Source: Nakamurella lactea DSM 19367
Lineage (GTDB): Bacteria; Actinomycetota; Actinomycetes; Mycobacteriales; Nakamurellaceae
Length of the DNA: 64,000 nt
Reading direction: 5' to 3'
Assembly: GCF_000426645.1 (NCBI RefSeq)
Contig: NZ_AUFT01000015.1
Span: 124,001-188,000 of the forward strand
Below are positions 59,961-64,000 of the stretch, piece after piece; positions within the stretch are counted from its first letter, which is position 1; every line of letters starts with the position of its first letter. Below the pieces are notes generated by a model. It saw only the letters and a program-made list of their open reading frames with translations. It ran no database searches and was not told the DNA's origin. The translations under genes were made by a program, and so were the position numbers.

Positions 59961-60613
59961 TGCGCGTCGCCATCGCCGGGGCCGGCTCGGTCGGACGGTC
60001 GATCGCCTCCGAGCTGCTCGAGAACGGCCATCAGGTGCTGCTGATCGACCGGGATCCCGGAGCCATCAAGCCGGAGCGGATCGAGGCGGCGGAGTGGGTG
60101 CAGGCCGACGCCTGCGAGGTGTCCTCGTTGGAGGAGGCCGGGCTGCAGACCTGCGATGTGGTGATCTCCTGCACCGGGGACGACAAGGTGAACCTGGTGG
60201 TCTCGCTGCTGGCGAAGACCGAGTTCGCCGTCGACCGGGTGGTGGGCCGGGTCAACGACCCGCGCAACGAATGGCTGTTCAACGACTCCTGGGGCGTCGA
60301 CGTCGCGGTCTCGACACCGCGAATCCTGGCCGCGCTGGTCGAGGAAGCGGTGACGGTGGGCGACCTGGTCCGGCTGTTCACCCTGCGCCAGGGCCAGGCG
60401 AACCTGGTGGAAGTCACGCTGCCGCCGAACACCGCGATGGCCGGGCGCCCGGTGCGGGATCTGCGGCTGCCGCGGGACGCGGCGCTGGTGACGATCCTTC
60501 GCGGCGGCCGGGTGATCGTGCCCTCGCCCGACGAGCCGGTCGAGGCCGGTGACGAGCTGCTGTTCGTCGCCTCCCCGGACGTCGAGGACGACGTGCGCCG
60601 GGCCCTGCTGTAG
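59960..60613 (+). CDS. Second TrkA-type regulatory subunit (RCK)
   Basis: The protein has 217 residues. TrkA-N: VAIAGAGSVGRSIASELL, LLIDRDPGAIKPE, GDDKVNLVVSLLAKTEF. TrkA-C: NLVEVTLPPNTAMAGRPVRDL and SPDEPVEAGDELLFVA. ATG 59960 shares a base with the previous stop (TGATG), so the two are made in equal amounts, probably as a hetero-octameric ring that senses NAD(H) or nucleotides to gate K+ transport. No Trk/Ktr membrane subunit lies in this window. Confidence 0.92.
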   Translation: MRVAIAGAGSVGRSIASELLENGHQVLLIDRDPGAIKPERIEAAEWVQADACEVSSLEEAGLQTCDVVISCTGDDKVNLVVSLLAKTEFAVDRVVGRVNDPRNEWLFNDSWGVDVAVSTPRILAALVEEAVTVGDLVRLFTLRQGQANLVEVTLPPNTAMAGRPVRDLRLPRDAALVTILRGGRVIVPSPDEPVEAGDELLFVASPDVEDDVRRALL

Positions 60614-60621
60614 CCGGGCCG

Positions 60622-61509
60622 TCAGCCCTGCCGGTCCTGCTTCTTGCGGTCCATCCGCTGCTCGGCCAACGCCATCCGTTCCTTGAACGTCAACGGCTTG
60701 GCCTTCGGGTTTTCCTTGCGTCGTTCCCGCAGCTCCTGCCACTGCTGACGGGGGTTCTTACCGGACCCGGAGTTGACGATCAGCACGGTGCCGATGATCA
60801 CCAGGATGAACAGCGGGTAGCCCATCGCAATCCTGGCGAACGCCAGCCAGCCGACCTGGTCACTGTCGTACAGCCAGCGCTGCACGACGAACCTGGCCGC
60901 GCAGACCAGCACCCACAACGCGGTCGCCAGGTCGTATTTCCGGACCAGGGCGCGGTCCTTGCGCCAGGCGTTGCCCCGGCCGTTCAGGTTCTCCCAGATC
61001 ACCCCGATCAGCGGCCAGCGGACCAGGATCGAGATCAACAGGGCGACGCCGTAGACCACGAACGACCAGATGCCCAGCAGGAAGAATCCCTTGGCCGAAC
61101 CGGACCGGTTCGCGATGAACGCGGCGACCGCCACCGCGAACAGGCCGCCGAGGGCCTGACCGACCGGCTCGTGGCGCAACAGCCGGATGACGGCGATCAC
61201 CACCGCGGCGGCGATGGCCGCGCCGATCGCCCAGCCGAGTCCGGCTGCGGCGTTGGCGATCACGAAGACGATCACCGGCAGCGCGGAGTCGAGCATTCCG
61301 CTCAGGCCGCCCATCTGTTCCCAGGTGGAGGGCAGCGGTCGCTCGCTCGGTGTACTCGGCTGCGTCGGCTCCGGCGGGTGTTCCGGGGTGGCTGCTTCGC
61401 TCACGAAGTACTCCCCGCTTGTCGTCCCCCACTCGCTGCGCTCGCGGGCGGTACCCGCACGCGGGTTGTCCTCGTTCTGTGCCGATGGTTCGTGCGCAAG
61501 CTCGCTCAC
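60622..61509 (-). CDS. DUF3159 membrane protein
   Basis: This 295-residue protein has a hydrophilic N-terminal about 60 residues and five or six membrane helices (first LPVIVFVIANAAAGLGWAIG at about 79-98; FVVYGVALLISILVRWP; LATALWVLVCAARFVVQRWL; FILVIIGTVLIV). A Lys/Arg-rich C-terminal tail (about 255-295) follows. DUF3159 is an actinobacterial family of unknown function. GTG 61509 overlaps the OB-fold gene stop by 4 bases. It is located as in mycobacteria (next to trkA and the OB-fold gene). Confidence 0.87.
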   Translation of the reverse strand: MSELAHEPSAQNEDNPRAGTARERSEWGTTSGEYFVSEAATPEHPPEPTQPSTPSERPLPSTWEQMGGLSGMLDSALPVIVFVIANAAAGLGWAIGAAIAAAVVIAVIRLLRHEPVGQALGGLFAVAVAAFIANRSGSAKGFFLLGIWSFVVYGVALLISILVRWPLIGVIWENLNGRGNAWRKDRALVRKYDLATALWVLVCAARFVVQRWLYDSDQVGWLAFARIAMGYPLFILVIIGTVLIVNSGSGKNPRQQWQELRERRKENPKAKPLTFKERMALAEQRMDRKKQDRQG

Positions 61510-61871
61510 GAATTCGTGTGCAGCTCGTACTCGGGGTTGTACATCACCTTGGCGCCGTTACGGACGGCAATCCGGCCGCGGGCCTTCAGGGTGCGACCCG
61601 GCTCGATACCCCGGATCGACCGGCGGCCGAGCCAGATCAGTTCGACCGCGTCCGTCCCGTCGTACAACTCCGCGGTGAAGGCCGGCAGTGAGTCGGTGGG
61701 CCGCAGGTCGACCGAGCGGAGCCGACCGAGCAGGGTCACCTTCTCCCCCTGGCAGCAGACTCCCGCCGCCCTGGCCTCGTCGTTCGCTTCGACCTCCGAG
61801 CTCAGGATCTCCGCCTCGACCTGGTCCTGGTCGGTGGTCAACTGCCGCAACCAGGTTCCGACCTTCGTCAC
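61506..61871 (-). CDS. OB-fold nucleic-acid-binding protein
   Basis: This 121-residue protein has an OB fold (about 45-115): GEKVTLLGRLRSVDLRP, AELYDGTDAVELIWLGRRSI and GIEPGRTLKARGRIAVRNG, like the RecG-type OB domain. The start is GTG 61871 with GGGAG upstream, giving the N-terminus TKVGTWLRQLTTDQDQVEAE; longer frames to 62054 lack a site. It shares a 4-base overlap with the DUF3159 gene. Role unknown. Confidence 0.85.
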   Translation of the reverse strand: MTKVGTWLRQLTTDQDQVEAEILSSEVEANDEARAAGVCCQGEKVTLLGRLRSVDLRPTDSLPAFTAELYDGTDAVELIWLGRRSIRGIEPGRTLKARGRIAVRNGAKVMYNPEYELHTNS

Positions 61872-62080
61872 TGTTGTCTCCCAAACGCTGGACCTGCGTG
61901 CCCGGACGCGTCCGGCCGGACGCGTTCCCGTGATGACATCCACGGTAACCCGTCCGGCCGGGGGCCGAGCGTCTTCGGTGCTCACGGTGTGCGTTCCGGC
62001 ACACCCGCGGCGAGCAGCCTTCTGTTGCAGCGCCGTCGAGTCACGCGCTTGCATTCACGGTGCGGTCGCGGGCGGTCGGC

Positions 62081-62380
62081 TCAGGCACAGTCGACGCAGA
62101 TCGGGCGGCCGTTTCGTTCGGATGCCAGCCGGCTGCGGTGCTGCACCAGGAAACAGGAGCTGCAGGTGAACTCGTCCGCCTGCTTCGGAATCACCTTCAC
62201 GGTGAGTTCCTCGCCGGACAGGTCGGCGCCGGGGAGCTCGAAGGATTCGGCGGTATCGCCCTCGTCGACGTCGACGACGGCCGACTGGGCCTCGTTCCGA
62301 CGAGCCTTCAGCTCTTCCAGCGAATCCTCACCGACCTCGTCCGACTCGTTGCGGCGCGGGGCGTCGTAATCGGTAGCCAT
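62081..62380 (-). CDS. DUF4193 family zinc-ribbon protein
   Basis: This 99-residue acidic protein has an N-terminal Asp/Glu-rich half (MATDYDAPRRNESDEVGEDS) and a C-terminal CSSCFLVQHRSRLA ... CVDC zinc ribbon, the pattern of actinobacterial DUF4193. ATG 62380 follows TAAGGA. It lies next to the cei-like gene as in mycobacteria. No function known. Confidence 0.9.
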   Translation of the reverse strand: MATDYDAPRRNESDEVGEDSLEELKARRNEAQSAVVDVDEGDTAESFELPGADLSGEELTVKVIPKQADEFTCSSCFLVQHRSRLASERNGRPICVDCA

Positions 62381-62635
62381 CGGTCGTTCCTTACCTCGTT
62401 GCTTTGATCGGGTGGTTCGCGGGTGATAACGCAGGGAGGGTCGATTTTGTGCCCGAGTCGCAGTGATCTTCGTCGGACGAACTTGCGTACGGAGATTCCC
62501 CGGATATTGCGGTCGGCGGCAGCACCATAGCGGACTGCCGCTCCGACCGCATCCGGGACCCCCCGATACGCCCGTCCCGGACCGGCCCGCCGCGTCGCGG
62601 CAGGCGCCCGGCCGCCGTGCCTCTACCCTGGCAGC

Positions 62636-63397
62636 GTGACTTCCGACCCCGCCGCCACACGGTACCGCCGCCGACGCCGTTGGCCGGTGCTCGTGGTGAC
62701 CGTCGTGCTGCTGCTGGCAACCGGCATCATCTGGTTCCAGGCCCTCAAGCCCGTCGCCGCCGAGAGCACCGGCTGCAACACGCCCGGCCCGGCCCCCAGC
62801 ACGCAGACCCAGACCAGTCGGACGAAGACACCGACCACCACCTTCGGCGGCGCGCCGTCGACCACCAGCAAGAAGGCGACGACCTCCAGCAGCGCCACCC
62901 GGAAGGGTCCGACCACCCTCGGAACGCTCACCGACAAGAACACCCTGGCGAGTGTCCGGCCGGCCCCGCCGGCCGGGATCACCCTGAATGTGTTCAACGC
63001 CTCCCAGCAGCGCGGGATGGCGAAGACGATGTCGGACGAGCTGCGGAACGTCGGGTTCGCGTCGATCGGTGCGGTCGACAACGATCCGCTGTATCCGGCC
63101 GGCGATCTGCGGTGCGTCGGCGAGATCCGCTACGGCGCTGCAGGTGTCGCCGGTGCCCGGACTGCGTTGATCATGATGCCGTGCGCCCAGCTGGTAGTGG
63201 ACAGCCGGGTGGACGACTCCGTCGACATGGCGATCGGCGCCCGTTTCGAATTCGCCGACACGCCGGAGACCGTCAAAACCGAGTTGAAGGCCATCAGCGA
63301 GGCGGCGACGCCGCCGGCCGTCATCGACGGGCGCACGCTGGCGCCACGTTCCACCATGCCCATTCCACCCCTGCCGACCGCGGCCTGCGCAAGCTGA
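62636..63397 (+). CDS. Cei-like envelope protein with LytR C-terminal domain
   Basis: This 253-residue protein has a basic start (RYRRRRRWP), a single membrane helix (VLVVTVVLLLATGIIWFQAL at about 19-38), a Thr/Ser/Pro-rich linker to about 105 and a LytR_C domain (ITLNVFNASQQRGMAKTMSDEL ... GEIRYGAAG ... CAQLVVDSRVDDSVDMAIG). Thus it is anchored with its globular part outside the membrane. Cei of mycobacteria (envelope integrity) has the same neighbours (DUF4193, ppgK). GTG 62636; no clear ribosome site. Confidence 0.85.
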   Translation: MTSDPAATRYRRRRRWPVLVVTVVLLLATGIIWFQALKPVAAESTGCNTPGPAPSTQTQTSRTKTPTTTFGGAPSTTSKKATTSSSATRKGPTTLGTLTDKNTLASVRPAPPAGITLNVFNASQQRGMAKTMSDELRNVGFASIGAVDNDPLYPAGDLRCVGEIRYGAAGVAGARTALIMMPCAQLVVDSRVDDSVDMAIGARFEFADTPETVKTELKAISEAATPPAVIDGRTLAPRSTMPIPPLPTAACAS

Positions 63398-63457
63398 TCG
63401 AGAGAGTGAGCCCGCCATGACACCGAGGAACCCGCCGAAGACGCCGAGAGGCCGGCG

Positions 63458-64000
63458 GTGACCGCCAGGAAGCCGACCAAGGCCTTCGGGATCGACGTCG
63501 GCGGCACCGGGATCAAGGGCGGCATCGTCGATCTGTCGACCGGTGAACTGATCGGTGAGCGCTACCGGTTGGATACCCCGCAGCCGTCGACGCCGGAATC
63601 GGTGGCCAAGACCTGCGGAGCGGTCGCGGAGAACTTCGACTATGCCGGCCCGGTCGGGCTGACGTTTCCCGGAGTGATCCAGAAGGGCACCGTGATGACG
63701 GCCGCCAACGTGGACCACAGCTGGATCGGCACCTCATTGGTGACCACCGCCGACCCCCACCTGCCCGGCCCGGTGACGGTGCTCAACGATGCCGACGCCG
63801 CCGGGCTCGCCGAGGTCCGCTACGGCGCCGGCGCCGGCCAGAGCGGGTTGGTGATGATGGTGACGCTCGGCACCGGAATCGGAACCGCGCTGATCCACGA
63901 CGGGGTGCTGATCCCGAACGCCGAACTCGGCCACATCGAGATCGACGGCCACGATGCCGAGCGCCGGGCCGCCGCCTCCGTCAAGGAGCGCAAGGACCTG
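63458..64000 (+). CDS. ppgK: Polyphosphate glucokinase (ROK family), 3' end outside window
   Basis: The first 181 residues are present; the frame is open to the right edge. It phosphorylates glucose with polyphosphate or ATP. Marks: AFGIDVGGTGIKGGIVD (phosphate 1), LTFPGVIQKG, VLNDADAAGLAEVRYGAG with the catalytic Asp, and GTGIGTALIHDGVLIPNAELGH with DAERRAAASVKE, typical of PpgK rather than other ROK kinases. The start is GTG 63458 after GAGAGG; a tiny 14-codon open frame (ATG 63418) precedes and overlaps it. The position after the cei-like gene is conserved. Confidence 0.92.
   Translation, partial: MTARKPTKAFGIDVGGTGIKGGIVDLSTGELIGERYRLDTPQPSTPESVAKTCGAVAENFDYAGPVGLTFPGVIQKGTVMTAANVDHSWIGTSLVTTADPHLPGPVTVLNDADAAGLAEVRYGAGAGQSGLVMMVTLGTGIGTALIHDGVLIPNAELGHIEIDGHDAERRAAASVKERKDL

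Noticed and set aside
1-64000. CRISPR array, prophage or complete insertion sequence
   Set aside because: No evenly spaced repeats, phage structural or integrase genes, or intact transposase with terminal repeats were seen anywhere in the window.

Overview
The window comes from a high-GC actinobacterium. The signs are GTG and TTG starts, many 4-base stop/start overlaps, an SsgA-type cell-division protein, a coenzyme F420 gene (cofC-like), a mycothiol-enzyme-type fold, and a conserved block (DUF3000, LuxR, RNase D, fadA, fadB, dxs, RNA methyltransferase, KimA-like permease, two TrkA proteins, DUF3159, OB-fold, DUF4193, cei-like, ppgK) whose order I recognise from mycobacteria and streptomycetes. 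Genus and species cannot be read from the sequence.

Layout. (1) 0-1.3 kb: four tRNA genes (Val-GAC, Cys, Gly on the minus strand; Val-CAC on the plus strand) around an ssgA-like gene. (2) 1.9-38.9 kb: a large accessory catabolic region made almost entirely of acyl-CoA chemistry. It holds a Tat-exported AbgB-like M20 amidohydrolase, acyl-CoA dehydrogenases, crotonase and MaoC-type hydratases, three family III (CaiB/BaiF) CoA-transferases, an AMP-forming and an ADP-forming acyl-CoA synthetase, two thiolases, two SDRs, a thioesterase and an ABC importer. Four GntR regulators lie inside it, one of them a tandem double-length protein. The decayed end carries an enoyl-CoA hydratase pseudogene and a probable transposase remnant. 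(3) 39-64 kb: housekeeping genes (cofC, ppk2, ornithine aminotransferase, msrB and others) followed by the conserved block named above. The window ends inside ppgK.

How the catabolic genes may work together. At 4.4-9.7 kb a CitE-like lyase, an acyl-CoA dehydrogenase, a CoA-transferase that strongly resembles mesaconyl-CoA C1-C4 CoA transferase (Mct), a HutC-type GntR regulator and a mesaconyl-C4-CoA hydratase-like protein (Meh) lie together. They would form the route mesaconyl-C1-CoA to mesaconyl-C4-CoA to citramalyl-CoA to acetyl-CoA plus pyruvate, known from the second half of the 3-hydroxypropionate bi-cycle and here apparently used for catabolism. A second operon (18.36 to 10.75 kb, minus) reads: DinB-like protein, double hot-dog dehydratase, acyl-CoA ligase, crotonase, two-subunit acyl-CoA dehydrogenase, GntR. 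A third (28.2 to 20.8 kb, minus) couples an ABC importer to an ADP-forming acyl-CoA synthetase, a CoA-transferase and a crotonase. A fourth group (28.4-38.4 kb) adds dehydrogenase, thiolase, SDR and hydratase functions. The growth substrate cannot be named; a branched, alicyclic or aromatic carboxylic acid finally split to central metabolites fits best.

Several perfect palindromes and repeats lie in the promoter gaps of these operons and are candidate regulator sites.
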